Assembly: GCA_965197455.1 (NCBI GenBank)
Contig: OZ240208.1
Location: 558,001-622,000, forward strand
Source: JAGWBD01 sp965197455
Lineage (GTDB): Bacteria > Chloroflexota > Anaerolineae > Aggregatilineales > Phototrophicaceae
DNA length: 64,000 nt
Direction: 5' to 3'
In this document: in pieces, positions 44,979-52,472 of the stretch
How the letters are laid out: every line of letters starts with the position of its first letter
How positions within the stretch are numbered: position 1 is the first letter of the stretch
Notes under the pieces: generated by a model
What the model was told of the DNA's origin: nothing
Seen by the model: the letters and a program-made list of their open reading frames with translations, nothing else
Databases searched by the model: none
Made by a program: the position numbers and the translations under genes

Positions 44979-46034
44979 TTAATCTCGCAACCGGATCTCC
45001 AGCCAGTTGGTTCGCCCGGGCCAGACGTAGATGACCTGGCGGAAACGAACGCGCCCGTTATCGCCGACCGTGACTTCGTAGTAGTTGGCGGGCAGGTCGC
45101 CCAGGACGTAGTTCTCGCTGAAGTCTGCGTCACTGTTAACTTCGGGGCCCGCGTAGGACCAGGCGTAGCGGGAGAGATCGGTCGAGCGCACGCTGATGGT
45201 GACGTCGCGCAGCAGGTTGCCGGCAGAGTCGTGGACGCGCCCGGCGAGAGTTCCATATTTGCGAAAGGGGCCCAGCCAGAGCTCAGGGTTGCGCGTGGCC
45301 CCGAAGCTGGCCGGGTCGCCGACGCGGACTTCAAAATGCAGATGCGGCCCGCTGGCGACGCCACTGTCGCCGACCAGACCCAGCTGGTCACCGACCACCA
45401 CGCGCTGCCCGTTCACGACCGTGACAGACTCGAGATGGCCGTAGAGCGTGTAAAGCGCCTGTCCCTGGGACGTGCCGGCAGCGTGGCGCAGGACGACGAG
45501 TTTGCCGTAGTAATCGAGCGCGGGGCCAAACTGCGTTTCGGAGTCGTAACCGGCAAAGTGAACTGTGCCAGCGGCGGCGGCCAGCACGGGAGTGTGACGC
45601 AGGTTGACGAACTCGACGCCGTGGTGCAGTGGCAGGCGCCGGCCGCTGGTGCTGCCATAGGGATAGGTGCGATCGACCCAGTTGGTCGCGCCGCTGGCGA
45701 TGGGGCGGCTGAGCCGATAGTGGTCGTTGAGGCGCGGCGGTGGCTGTGCCGGTGGCGTCCAGGTAGGCGCATTGGTCGCCCTGGGTAAGGGCGTGCCAAT
45801 ATGCGTGGGCGTGACGGAGGGAGTGGCAGTTGGAGTGGCGGTTGCAGTGGGTGTGTGGGTGGAAGTCGGAGTCCAGGTTGCCAGGTTGGCGGTAGGCACC
45901 AGGGTATTGCGGACAAGGGTTGCCGCTGCTGTTGAAGCGAGTGGCACGACGTAGCCAGGCGACGCTGTGTTGCGCTGACAGGCTGACAGCAGGACGCAAG
46001 ACAGAAGCAGGCTGGTGAGACCGCGACGTGACAT
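44979..46034 (-). CDS. M23-family peptidase-like lipoprotein with Thr/Pro-rich linker
   Basis: This 351-residue lipoprotein has a signal peptide ending in the lipobox LLSAC (Cys 19). A long Thr/Pro linker (residues about 52-95, with repeats such as TPTATATPTATPS) is typical of Chloroflexota surface proteins. The M23/LytM domain follows, with HHGVEFVN in place of the usual HxGxD, and GPHLHFEVR. The Asp ligand is replaced by Glu, so zinc binding may be kept or altered. The last 90 residues form a small beta domain (AGRVHDSAGNLLRDVTISV) of carboxypeptidase-regulatory type. It probably remodels peptidoglycan or its divisome context. It lies 3 nt downstream of the next envelope gene. Confidence 0.83.
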   Translation of the reverse strand: MSRRGLTSLLLSCVLLSACQRNTASPGYVVPLASTAAATLVRNTLVPTANLATWTPTSTHTPTATATPTATPSVTPTHIGTPLPRATNAPTWTPPAQPPPRLNDHYRLSRPIASGATNWVDRTYPYGSTSGRRLPLHHGVEFVNLRHTPVLAAAAGTVHFAGYDSETQFGPALDYYGKLVVLRHAAGTSQGQALYTLYGHLESVTVVNGQRVVVGDQLGLVGDSGVASGPHLHFEVRVGDPASFGATRNPELWLGPFRKYGTLAGRVHDSAGNLLRDVTISVRSTDLSRYAWSYAGPEVNSDADFSENYVLGDLPANYYEVTVGDNGRVRFRQVIYVWPGRTNWLEIRLRD

Positions 46035-46037
46035 GTT

Positions 46038-46733
46038 TTAGCCGTCGTCCATCATCATTTCAGCTTTACGCATGCTGAAGGATTGTGGTGATTCGAGCGA
46101 CGCGCCATTGGCGAAGATTTGCACAGTCCAGCTGCCTGGCGTAAACGGCACCATTTCGGGCGTGATTGAGAACCAGAAACAGGCCTCACTCCAGGCTCGC
46201 GTCAAGGGATAGTCCTCGCTGTGCACCGGCTGACCCTCATACCACCATTGCACGCTCATGCGCAAACCGGCAGCGACGTTCCAGGCCTTCCAGGTCACAT
46301 ACAGGATGGATGCGTCGTTGGTGAAACTGATTTGAGGAGAAATGACGCAGTCGTTCACCGTATCGATGAAGCGGGAAATGCCGGTCTTGGCGAACCAGCG
46401 ACTGCCCGGCGTCAGCGGAGGGCGCTGGCCCGTACCGGCGACCACGCGTTGTGCCGGCGCGTCACCGGCGCGCACAGTCACCAGCAACCCGGCATTTTCT
46501 CGCTGCAATGCAGAGATTTTTGTGGCCTGTAGCTCTACAGTGGCCATGACTCGCTGGCGGTCCGTGTCAGCGGCGCGGGCGATAGACGTCGCCTCGTTCA
46601 GGATGCGTCGCTCCCGTGCCCGCTGGGTTGCACCATGGTCGGGTGGGGCAAGGGACTGACAGGCGCACAGGGCCAGCACCAGACAGAGCAGGATACGTTT
46701 CAACAGGTGGAGTGCTTGAATCGACAGGCGCAC
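46038..46733 (-). CDS. Putative lipoprotein with coiled coil and Ig-like beta domain
   Basis: This 231-residue protein starts with GTG at 46733. A hydrophobic signal (ILLCLVLALCACQS) has Cys residues in lipobox position. A charged helix of about 45 residues (RERRILNEATSIARAADTDR, then VELQATKISALQRENAG) is a likely coiled coil. The C-terminal half looks like a beta sandwich (SILYVTWKAWNVAAG, SVQWWYEGQPV and WTVQIFANG). I do not recognise a named family. An alternative start is the TTG at 46703. The longer frame to 46859 would cross the tRNA gene and is rejected. It sits 3 nt upstream of the M23 gene, so both are likely made together at the cell surface. Confidence 0.65.
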   Translation of the reverse strand: MRLSIQALHLLKRILLCLVLALCACQSLAPPDHGATQRARERRILNEATSIARAADTDRQRVMATVELQATKISALQRENAGLLVTVRAGDAPAQRVVAGTGQRPPLTPGSRWFAKTGISRFIDTVNDCVISPQISFTNDASILYVTWKAWNVAAGLRMSVQWWYEGQPVHSEDYPLTRAWSEACFWFSITPEMVPFTPGSWTVQIFANGASLESPQSFSMRKAEMMMDDG

Positions 46734-46744
46734 TGTGTTAGCAT
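46716..46744 (+). promoter_or_regulatory. Promoter of tRNA-Arg(CCG)
   Basis: TTGAAT (46716-46721) and TAGCAT (46739-46744) are 17 nt apart, with TG one base before the -10 (extended form). Transcription would start near 46751, 4 nt before the tRNA. It overlaps the start of the divergent lipoprotein gene. Confidence 0.5.
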
Positions 46745-46754
46745 CCGGGTATAA

Positions 46755-46826
46755 ACCCCCGTAGCTCAGTGGACAGAGCGTTGCCCTCCGGAGGCAAAGG
46801 CACAGGTTCGAGTCCTGTCGGGGGTG
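46755..46826 (+). tRNA. tRNA-Arg (anticodon CCG)
   Basis: A full cloverleaf can be drawn. The acceptor is ACCCCCG paired with CGGGGGT. The D stem is GCTC/GAGC. The anticodon stem TTGCC/GGCAA holds loop CTCCGGA with anticodon CCG (46788-46790). The T stem ACAGG/CCTGT holds loop TTCGAGT. The discriminator is G and the 3' CCA is not encoded. It reads CGG codons. Confidence 0.95.
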
Positions 46827-46874
46827 ATTCCAGCCAGGCATAGCGTCACAATGTCCCACGCGCCTGCAACAACC

Positions 46875-48848
46875 TTACACATCCAGGTTGCGCACGCTCC
46901 TGGCATGGGTCTGGATGAAGCGTTTGCGCGGCGGCACACTACTGCCCATCAGCATGTCAAACACACGATCCGCTTCGGCAGCGTCCACGATGGTGACCTG
47001 CAGCAGGGTACGCGTTGCAGGGTCCATGGTCGTCTCCCAGAGCTGATCCGGGTTCATCTCGCCCAGACCCTTGTAGCGGCTGATGCGCACTGAATCCGGG
47101 TTTTTGCGTCGCTTCAGCGCTTCGGCCAGCAGTTCCGTCTCGTGCTTGCCGGCGGAGGGATAAATGTATTCGGTTTTCTTCCCCTGGGCGAGGCGAAAGA
47201 TGGGTGGCTGGGCGATATAGAGATGGCCGTTGGTGATGAGCGACTGCATGTGACGGAAGAAGAAGGTCAGCAACAGGGTGCGAATATGGCTGCCATCGAC
47301 ATCTGCATCGGTCATGATGATGACGCGGCCATAGCGCAGACGCCCCACATTGAGGTCGTCACTGATGCCAATACCCAACGCTGAAATCATGGCCTTGATT
47401 TCGTTGTTGTCCAGCACCTTGTCCATGCGCGCGCGCTCGGTGTTAAGAATCTTGCCGCGCAGGGGCAGGATGGCCTGGAAGTGCCGGTCGCGACCTTGCT
47501 TGGCGCTGCCGCCTGCGCTGTCGCCCTCGACGATGTAGATTTCGGAATCCGGACCGTGTGAGGAACAGTCGGCCAGTTTGCCTGGCAAGGTGCTGCTCTC
47601 CAGCAAACTGGGGCCGCTGCGCACCAGGTCGCGGGCCTTGCGCGCGGCTTCACGGGCGCGCTTGCTGGTCATGCATTTGTCAACAATACGGCGCGCATCG
47701 CGCGGGTTGACTTCCAGAAACTCCTGAAACGCTTCGGAGAGCACTTGTGAGACCGCCCCCTGCACCTCAGGATTGAGCAACTTGACCTTGGTCTGGCTTT
47801 CAAACTGGGGGTCGGGATGTTTGATGCTGATGACGGCCGTCAGTCCCTCAAGCGTGTCGTTGCCGCTGAAGTTGGCATCCTTCTCGCGCAGCAAGCCGCT
47901 CTTGCGCGCGAAGCGGTTGATGACGCGCGTGAGGGCCGTGCGCATTCCGTTGATGTGCGAGCCGCCGTCGGGCGTGCCGATGGTGTTGGCGAAGGCCAGC
48001 TCGGTGATGTTGGCGGAATCCGTGTACTGGAAAGCCAGCTCGACGCCGATGTTGAAGGGCGTCTTGCCCTCCGGCGAAATTTCGACCTCGCGCTCTGCGT
48101 AAACCGGCCTGTGCAGCGTGCTGCGGCGCCAGTTCAGGTAACGCACGAAGGAATGCAGGCCCCCTTCAAAATAGTAGCTGATCTCCTGCGGCAAGCTGCC
48201 GTTGCTTTCGTCCCGCAGTGTGATGTGCACGCGACGGGTGACGAAGGCCATTTCACGGAAGCGCCGCGCCAGCGTGTCATAGTCAAACGGGTTGCGATCC
48301 ATGATGCTGAAGTCTGGTGTGAAGGTCTGGCAGGTACCGGAGCCTTCCCCCTTGCGCAACCGGCGCACCTTCTCCACTTTACTGACCGGCTTGCCAGTCT
48401 CATAACACTGGCGCCAGAGCCAGCCTTCACGGCGCACTTCAGCCGTGAAATCGGCAGAAAGGGCGTTGACCGCGGACAGACCGACGCCATGCAGGCCGCC
48501 GCTGACCTTGTAGGCCCGGTCGTCGAATTTGCCGCCGGCGCCGACCTGGGTCATCACCAGCTCCAGGGTCGAGACCCCTTCAGTCTTGTGAATACCCACG
48601 GGGATACCGACGCCATTGTCAGAGACGGTTACGCGATTGTCTTCATGCAGCGTGACCTTGATGCGGTCACAACGACCGGCCAGCGCCTCGTCGATAGAGT
48701 TGTCAACCACTTCGTAGATGAGGTGGTGGAGGGCGCTGCTGTCTGTGCCGCCGACATACATGCCGGGCCGCAAACGGATGTGCTCGATCGGATCCAGCTT
48801 CTGGATGTTGTCCTCGGTGTAGGCCAGAACCTTTTCCTGATCAAGCAT
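46875..48848 (-). CDS. gyrB: DNA gyrase subunit B
   Basis: This 657-residue type IIA topoisomerase ATPase subunit has the GHKL fold: EVVDNSIDEALAG, DNGVGIPVG and GGLHGVGLSAVNALS. A transducer domain follows, then the TOPRIM domain with EGDSAGGSAKQGRDR and MTDADVDGSHIRTLL. The C-terminal motif RYKGLGEMN is intact. Its length fits GyrB of the short (about 640-residue) class and not the E. coli form with its insert. ParE cannot be fully excluded. The ATG at 48848 has GGAG 5 nt upstream; the GTG at 48854 is an alternative. It acts on supercoiling with GyrA, which is not in the window. Confidence 0.95.
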   Translation of the reverse strand: MLDQEKVLAYTEDNIQKLDPIEHIRLRPGMYVGGTDSSALHHLIYEVVDNSIDEALAGRCDRIKVTLHEDNRVTVSDNGVGIPVGIHKTEGVSTLELVMTQVGAGGKFDDRAYKVSGGLHGVGLSAVNALSADFTAEVRREGWLWRQCYETGKPVSKVEKVRRLRKGEGSGTCQTFTPDFSIMDRNPFDYDTLARRFREMAFVTRRVHITLRDESNGSLPQEISYYFEGGLHSFVRYLNWRRSTLHRPVYAEREVEISPEGKTPFNIGVELAFQYTDSANITELAFANTIGTPDGGSHINGMRTALTRVINRFARKSGLLREKDANFSGNDTLEGLTAVISIKHPDPQFESQTKVKLLNPEVQGAVSQVLSEAFQEFLEVNPRDARRIVDKCMTSKRAREAARKARDLVRSGPSLLESSTLPGKLADCSSHGPDSEIYIVEGDSAGGSAKQGRDRHFQAILPLRGKILNTERARMDKVLDNNEIKAMISALGIGISDDLNVGRLRYGRVIIMTDADVDGSHIRTLLLTFFFRHMQSLITNGHLYIAQPPIFRLAQGKKTEYIYPSAGKHETELLAEALKRRKNPDSVRISRYKGLGEMNPDQLWETTMDPATRTLLQVTIVDAAEADRVFDMLMGSSVPPRKRFIQTHARSVRNLDV

Positions 48849-48962
48849 ATTCACTCCATTGTTACCAAACTGGCGCGCGCGCCATTAACCAAAAGGCCGG
48901 GTAGCGACTGCGCTGGCTGCGAACGTGGAAACACCTGGCAAAGCGACATTTATTCCATGTGC

Positions 48963-48991
48963 ATTTTATCACATTGCCTGCCTGAAGGCAA
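48963..48991 (-). promoter_or_regulatory. Promoter of gyrB
   Basis: On the minus strand TTGCCT (48986-48991) and TAAAAT (48963-48968, with TG one base before it) are 17 nt apart. The leader is about 110 nt. An inverted repeat, TGCCTGCC (48975-48982) and GGCAGGCA (48996-49003), covers the -35 region and could be a supercoiling- or protein-sensitive site. Confidence 0.5.
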
Positions 48992-49015
48992 CTGCGGCAG
49001 GCAGTGCCCGGCTGC

Positions 49016-49045
49016 TTGACAGGGCTTGCCGGCGGGGCCTACAAT
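49016..49045 (+). promoter_or_regulatory. Promoter of tRNA-Arg(TCT)
   Basis: A perfect TTGACA (49016-49021) and TACAAT (49040-49045, 5 of 6) are separated by 18 nt. Transcription would start near 49052, directly before the tRNA. This is the strongest promoter I see in the window. Confidence 0.75.
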
Positions 49046-49053
49046 GCTGCCAG

Positions 49054-49126
49054 GCCCCCGTAGCTCAGTGGATAGAGCGACTGTCTTCTAAACAGTGGGC
49101 CGGGAGTTCGATTCTCTCCGGGGGCG
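49054..49126 (+). tRNA. tRNA-Arg (anticodon TCT)
   Basis: The cloverleaf is complete. The acceptor is GCCCCCG paired with CGGGGGC. The D arm is GCTC/GAGC. The anticodon stem ACTGT/ACAGT holds loop CTTCTAA with anticodon TCT. The T stem GGGAG/CTCTC has one G-U and loop TTCGATT. The discriminator is G and there is no encoded CCA. It reads AGA/AGG codons, which are rare in this GC-rich DNA. Confidence 0.95.
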
Positions 49127-49131
49127 CAGGG

Positions 49132-49563
49132 TTACCCTGCCTGACTGTCGCGCCAGGAACTCCAGGGCTCGGGTATCCTGGCCACCTGGCCAGACTGCGT
49201 GATACAGACATGTCGGCTGCTGCCAGTCACGTGACAGGCGCCATCTTCCACGTCCAGAACTTCGTATTCATAGGTGATTGAGCGGCTGCTCATGGCAGCG
49301 ATCCAGCTGCGCACGAGCAGGCGCTGCCCGTAGCGTGCTGGCCGGTGGTAGCGGACATTGAGCTCGACGACCGCCATATGGTGTCCCGTGCGCTCGAAGC
49401 TGGCGTAATCATGGCCACGTCGACTCAGGTAGCCGGTGCGGCCCAACTCAAGATAGATGACGAAGCTGGCATGGTGCACCACGCCCATGGCATCCGTCTC
49501 GGCGTAGCGCACCTCGACTTCGCTTTCGGCGACGAAGATTCCGGGTGGAGGGCCAGAGTTCAT
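49132..49563 (-). CDS. 4HBT-family (YbgC/FadM-like) acyl-CoA thioesterase
   Basis: This 143-residue hot-dog-fold protein has the 4-hydroxybenzoyl-CoA thioesterase signature: VRYAETDAMGVVHHASFVIY with the catalytic Asp, YLELGRTGYL, and the later ELNVRYHRPARYGQRLLVR. It cleaves an acyl-CoA thioester; the chain preference is unknown. It overlaps hisE by 4 nt and is therefore the last gene of the histidine operon, though it has no obvious link to histidine synthesis. It ends 5 nt from the tRNA-Arg(TCT) gene on the other strand. Confidence 0.88.
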   Translation of the reverse strand: MNSGPPPGIFVAESEVEVRYAETDAMGVVHHASFVIYLELGRTGYLSRRGHDYASFERTGHHMAVVELNVRYHRPARYGQRLLVRSWIAAMSSRSITYEYEVLDVEDGACHVTGSSRHVCITQSGQVARIPEPWSSWRDSQAG

Positions 49564-49847
49564 CGTGGAATGTGGCGGCGCGCCAGTTCAGCGCGAAGGT
49601 CGTCGAGCGAAATATCCAGTTCTGCCATCAGGACGAGCAAATGATAGACCAGATCAGCCAACTCGATGACCTGCTCCTCCCGTCCCTGACCCAGGGCAGC
49701 AACGATGACCTCGGTCGCTTCCTCGCCAACCTTTTGTGCAATTTTGTTGGGCCCGGAAGCGAAGAGTTTGGCCGTGTAGCTGCCTGGAGGCGGATTGACC
49801 TTGCGCTCGTAGATGAGGGTTTCCAGTTCGTCGAGCATGTCAATCAT
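49560..49847 (-). CDS. hisE: Phosphoribosyl-ATP pyrophosphatase
   Basis: This 95-residue MazG-like all-helical enzyme hydrolyses phosphoribosyl-ATP to phosphoribosyl-AMP, the second step of histidine synthesis. It contains SYTAKLFASGPNKIAQKVGE, the metal-binding EEATEVIVAAL and ELADLVYHLLVLM. The ATG at 49847 overlaps the hisI stop by 1 nt (TGATG). The longer reading frame to 50024 is antisense noise within hisI. In many bacteria hisI and hisE are fused; here they are separate but coupled genes. Confidence 0.92.
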   Translation of the reverse strand: MIDMLDELETLIYERKVNPPPGSYTAKLFASGPNKIAQKVGEEATEVIVAALGQGREEQVIELADLVYHLLVLMAELDISLDDLRAELARRHIPR

Positions 49848-50194
49848 CAGGATGCTCCGGCAGGTGCTGACACTTCGTCCAGCGAACGGGCGAAGCAGGA
49901 CACAGCGCCGGTATGGCAGGCCGGGCCGGCGGGATCCACCTGGATGAGCAAGGTGTCTGCGTCGCAATCCACCAGGATACGGCGCACACGCTGGATATTG
50001 CCGGAGGTCGCGCCCTTGTGCCACAGCTCCTCGCGGCTGCGGCTCCAGAACACGGTCTCGCCAAGCGCAAGGGTCTGGCGCAGGGATGCTGCGTTCATCC
50101 AGGCAACCATCAGCACCTGCTGCGTCTGTGCATCCTGGATGACGACCGGCACCCGGCCCTGCGCGTCCCAGCTAATCTCGCTGAAGTCGATCAT
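49847..50194 (-). CDS. hisI: Phosphoribosyl-AMP cyclohydrolase
   Basis: This 115-residue enzyme opens the adenine ring of phosphoribosyl-AMP (third step of histidine synthesis). The family core is complete: VLMVAWMNAASLRQTL, TVFWSRSREELWHKGATSGN, DCDADTLLIQVDPAGPACHT and a final Cys in AVSCF, which together hold the Zn/Mg sites. The ATG at 50194 lies inside the 3' end of hisF, overlapping it by 23 nt. Earlier Met codons in the frame read hisF antiframe sequence. Confidence 0.93.
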   Translation of the reverse strand: MIDFSEISWDAQGRVPVVIQDAQTQQVLMVAWMNAASLRQTLALGETVFWSRSREELWHKGATSGNIQRVRRILVDCDADTLLIQVDPAGPACHTGAVSCFARSLDEVSAPAGAS

Positions 50195-50963
50195 AGTCCC
50201 ACCCACCTGTCCTTGTTGGTACGCCACGTTCCTGCAGCCAGCCTTTAAGCTCGCCGATGCGCAACTGGTTGAAGTGAAACACGCTGGCTGCCAGCGCGGC
50301 ATCGGCGCGCCCCAGAGTAAGCGCCTGCTGAAAATGCTCCATCGTCCCGGCGCCGCCGGAAGCGATGACGGGAATGGAGACGGCATCGGCGACCGCCCGG
50401 GTCAGCTCAATGTTGTAGCCATCCAGTGTGCCGTCGGCGTCCATGCTGGTCAACAGGATTTCTCCTGCCCCACGCGCCTCAACCTCACGCGCCCACTCAA
50501 CCGCCTTGCGTCCAGTCGGCACCCGCCCACCATTAATATACACTTCATCACTGCCATCTTCATGGCGACGCGGATCGATGGCCACGACGATACACTGGCT
50601 GCCAAAAGCCCATGCACCGGCGTCGATCAGGTCAGGAGTGCGGATGGCTGCGCTGTTGATGGAGACCTTGTCCGCGCCGGCCAGCAGCGTGGCGCGTATG
50701 TCCTCCAGGTTGCGAATGCCGCCGCCGACGCAATAGGGAATGAAGACGCTGTCGGCGACGCGCCGTACCATGTCGAGCGTGGTGTTGCGCCGCTCATGCG
50801 AGGCGGTGATGTCCAGAAATACCAGTTCGTCGGCCCCTTCACGATCGTAAATCATGGCCTGCTCGACCGGGTCACCGGCATCGCGCAGATCGACGAAGTT
50901 GACGCCCTTGACGACGCGTCCTTCCAGCACATCCAGGCAGGGGATGATGCGCTTGCTCAACAT
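50172..50963 (-). CDS. hisF: Imidazole glycerol phosphate synthase, cyclase subunit
   Basis: This 263-residue (beta/alpha)8 barrel begins MLSKRIIPCLDVLEGRVVKG with catalytic Asp 11. It carries GGGIRNLEDIRATLLAGADK, the second catalytic Asp in LLTSMDADGTLDGYN and the phosphate-binding IPVIASGGAGTMEHF. With HisH it converts PRFAR and ammonia to imidazole glycerol phosphate and AICAR. The ATG at 50963 has AAGGAG upstream; the frame start at 51005 is not supported. It follows hisA by 1 nt. Confidence 0.96.
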   Translation of the reverse strand: MLSKRIIPCLDVLEGRVVKGVNFVDLRDAGDPVEQAMIYDREGADELVFLDITASHERRNTTLDMVRRVADSVFIPYCVGGGIRNLEDIRATLLAGADKVSINSAAIRTPDLIDAGAWAFGSQCIVVAIDPRRHEDGSDEVYINGGRVPTGRKAVEWAREVEARGAGEILLTSMDADGTLDGYNIELTRAVADAVSIPVIASGGAGTMEHFQQALTLGRADAALAASVFHFNQLRIGELKGWLQERGVPTRTGGWDYDRLQRD

Positions 50964-50964
50964 T

Positions 50965-51687
50965 TCATGCTCCTTGCGCGGCTGACAGCGCGTCGGCCAG
51001 GGCAAGCTGGCCGCGATAAAGCGCCATACCGATGACGGCGCCGGCGACGACCTTGCTGACGCGAAGCGCCTCTATCTCTGCCACCGTGCTCACACCGCCC
51101 GAGGCGATGACCTGCAGGCCGGTTTCGCGGGCCAGTTGAACGGTGGCATCAATATTGACTCCGCTCAGGAGCCCGTCGCGGCTGACATCGGTGAACAGGG
51201 CATGGCGCACGCCGACCTGCGCCATGGCCACGCCGAGCTGTGCGGGCGTGGTGTCGGTGGCCTGTTGCCAGCCGTGCGTGGTGACGTGGCCGTCGCGGGC
51301 GTCTAGGGCCACGCAGACAGATTCCGCGCCAAAGCGCTTCACCGCCGTGACGACCAGCATTGGCTCCCGGATGGCGACGGTGCCCAGTATGATACGGCTT
51401 GCGCCGCAGGCGAAGGCGCGCTGCATCTGGCCCAGGGTGCGCAGACCTCCGCCAAACTGCAGCGGCACGTCCAGCTCACTGAGCTGCTTGAGAACGCGCA
51501 GATTCTCGTTCGCTTCGGAGAAGGCGCCGTCCAGATTGACCACGTGCAGCCAGCGTGCGCCCTGGTCAACCCAGGCAAGGGCGGCAGCGAGCGGGTCGCG
51601 ATTGAAGGTGACCTGCTGCTGCGGGTCTCCCTCGCGCAGGCGCACCACCGCACCAGCGCGCAGGTCCAGCGCCGGGTAGATGATCAT
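50965..51687 (-). CDS. hisA: ProFAR isomerase (HisA)
   Basis: This 240-residue barrel isomerises ProFAR to PRFAR, the fourth step of histidine synthesis. It has MIIYPALDLRAGAVVRLREGD cut short at its catalytic Asp 8, PLQFGGGLRTLGQM, LFTDVSRDGLLSGVN with the second catalytic Asp and VIASGGVSTVAEIEAL. Whether it also acts in tryptophan synthesis (PriA type) cannot be told from sequence alone. Its ATG overlaps the hisH stop by 4 nt. Confidence 0.95.
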   Translation of the reverse strand: MIIYPALDLRAGAVVRLREGDPQQQVTFNRDPLAAALAWVDQGARWLHVVNLDGAFSEANENLRVLKQLSELDVPLQFGGGLRTLGQMQRAFACGASRIILGTVAIREPMLVVTAVKRFGAESVCVALDARDGHVTTHGWQQATDTTPAQLGVAMAQVGVRHALFTDVSRDGLLSGVNIDATVQLARETGLQVIASGGVSTVAEIEALRVSKVVAGAVIGMALYRGQLALADALSAAQGA

Positions 51688-52298
51688 GAAACCAGTTCCA
51701 GAAAATTGCGCAGCAGCTGCAGACCGACGCGCTGACTCTTTTCGGGATGAAATTGTACGCCGAACAGCGATCCACGTTGCACGGCGGCGGCAAATTTTTT
51801 GCCATAGTCCGTACTGGCAATGATGTCATCCTGACACTGCGGCACGCAACAGTAGCTGTGCACGAAATAAACCTGGCTGCCGCCGTCGATGCCTGATAGC
51901 AGGGGAGAGTGGCGTTGAGGAACAAGCCGGTTCCAGCCCATGTGCGGCACCTTCAGCTGCGGGTGGGGCGCGAAACGGGTGACGTGGCCGGGCAGCAGCC
52001 CAAGGCCAGTGTGGTCGCCCATTTCGTCGCTGCCTTCGAAGAGAAACTGCATGCCGAGGCAGATACCCAGGGAGGGAACGCCAGCACTCACTGCCGCAGT
52101 CAGCGGCTCTACAAAGCCTTTCGCCCGCAACTGCTGCATACCGGCGCCGAAGGCTCCCACGCCAGGCAGAACGATGCGCGTCGCTCCCTGCAAGCCCGCA
52201 CCGTCCTGAACGATGCGCATGTCCGTCACACCCAGGGTGCGCAGCGCATGCACGACGCTGCGCAGGTTGCCGGCGCCGTAGTCGATCACAGCCAGCAT
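51684..52298 (-). CDS. hisH: Imidazole glycerol phosphate synthase, glutaminase subunit
   Basis: This 204-residue class I glutamine amidotransferase supplies ammonia to HisF. The nucleophile is in SLGICLGMQFLFEGS, and the His-Glu pair is in GVQFHPEKSQ. It opens MLAVIDYGAGNLRSVVHAL. I place the start at the ATG at 52298, 6 nt after AAGGA; the ATG at 52304 would sit on top of the ribosome-binding site. It is the first structural gene after the attenuator. hisG, hisD, hisC and hisB are not in this operon. Confidence 0.95.
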   Translation of the reverse strand: MLAVIDYGAGNLRSVVHALRTLGVTDMRIVQDGAGLQGATRIVLPGVGAFGAGMQQLRAKGFVEPLTAAVSAGVPSLGICLGMQFLFEGSDEMGDHTGLGLLPGHVTRFAPHPQLKVPHMGWNRLVPQRHSPLLSGIDGGSQVYFVHSYCCVPQCQDDIIASTDYGKKFAAAVQRGSLFGVQFHPEKSQRVGLQLLRNFLELVS

Positions 52299-52324
52299 GT
52301 GCATTCCTTCCAGCTCTTTACAAC

Positions 52325-52349
52325 AAAAAAGCCCCGTGGCACGGGACTT
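52325..52349 (-). terminator. his attenuator: intrinsic terminator
   Basis: On the minus strand a 9-bp stem (AAGTCCCGT with ACGGGGCTT, one G-U pair) closes a GCC loop and runs into six U residues (52325-52330). It lies about 27 nt before the hisH start, so termination here silences the whole operon. Confidence 0.88.
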
Positions 52350-52397
52350 GCAATCCTGTCAACTTCAGGGATCAGGACAGGGTGGCCCCGGCGCCAC
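52336..52397 (-). promoter_or_regulatory. his attenuator: antiterminator and leader hairpins
   Basis: After the leader stop codon, GTGGC (52397-52393) can pair with GCCAC (52386-52382 side, bases 52386-52382) to make a pause-type hairpin, and CCTGTC/GACAGG (52381-52376 with 52360-52355) forms a second. Alternatively GTGGC plus CGGGG (52397-52393 and 52390-52386) pairs with TCCCG plus GCCAC (52346-52342 and 52340-52336). These last bases are the left arm and loop of the terminator. The two states exclude each other, as transcription attenuation requires. Confidence 0.75.
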
Positions 52398-52466
52398 TCA
52401 ACAAACGTCACCCGCATGATGATGTGCGCCAGACTGTGCGACCACGTCACAGTTCCCCGAGTCCAT
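52398..52466 (-). CDS. hisL: his operon leader peptide
   Basis: This is a 22-codon reading frame, MDSGNCDVVAQSGAHHH followed by AGDVC and TGA. Three consecutive His codons (CAT, 52424-52416) lie seven codons before the stop. Ribosome stalling at these codons when charged tRNA-His is scarce would leave 52397-52386 free to form the antiterminator. Completing translation to the stop at 52400-52398 would cover that segment and let the terminator form. No ribosome-binding site is visible, and the ATG sits 7 nt after the -10 box, so the leader mRNA is probably leaderless. It is too short to be found by ordinary gene callers. Confidence 0.82.
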   Translation of the reverse strand: MDSGNCDVVAQSGAHHHAGDVC

Positions 52467-52472
52467 AAGGGC

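Noticed and set aside
45780..45900. Tandem repeat in the M23 lipoprotein gene
   Set aside because: The repetition reflects a Thr/Pro linker coded by similar codons, without a fixed repeat unit.
46734..46859. N-terminal extension of the lipoprotein gene at 46038
   Set aside because: It would run through the tRNA-Arg(CCG) gene on the other strand and place the signal peptide in the middle of the protein.
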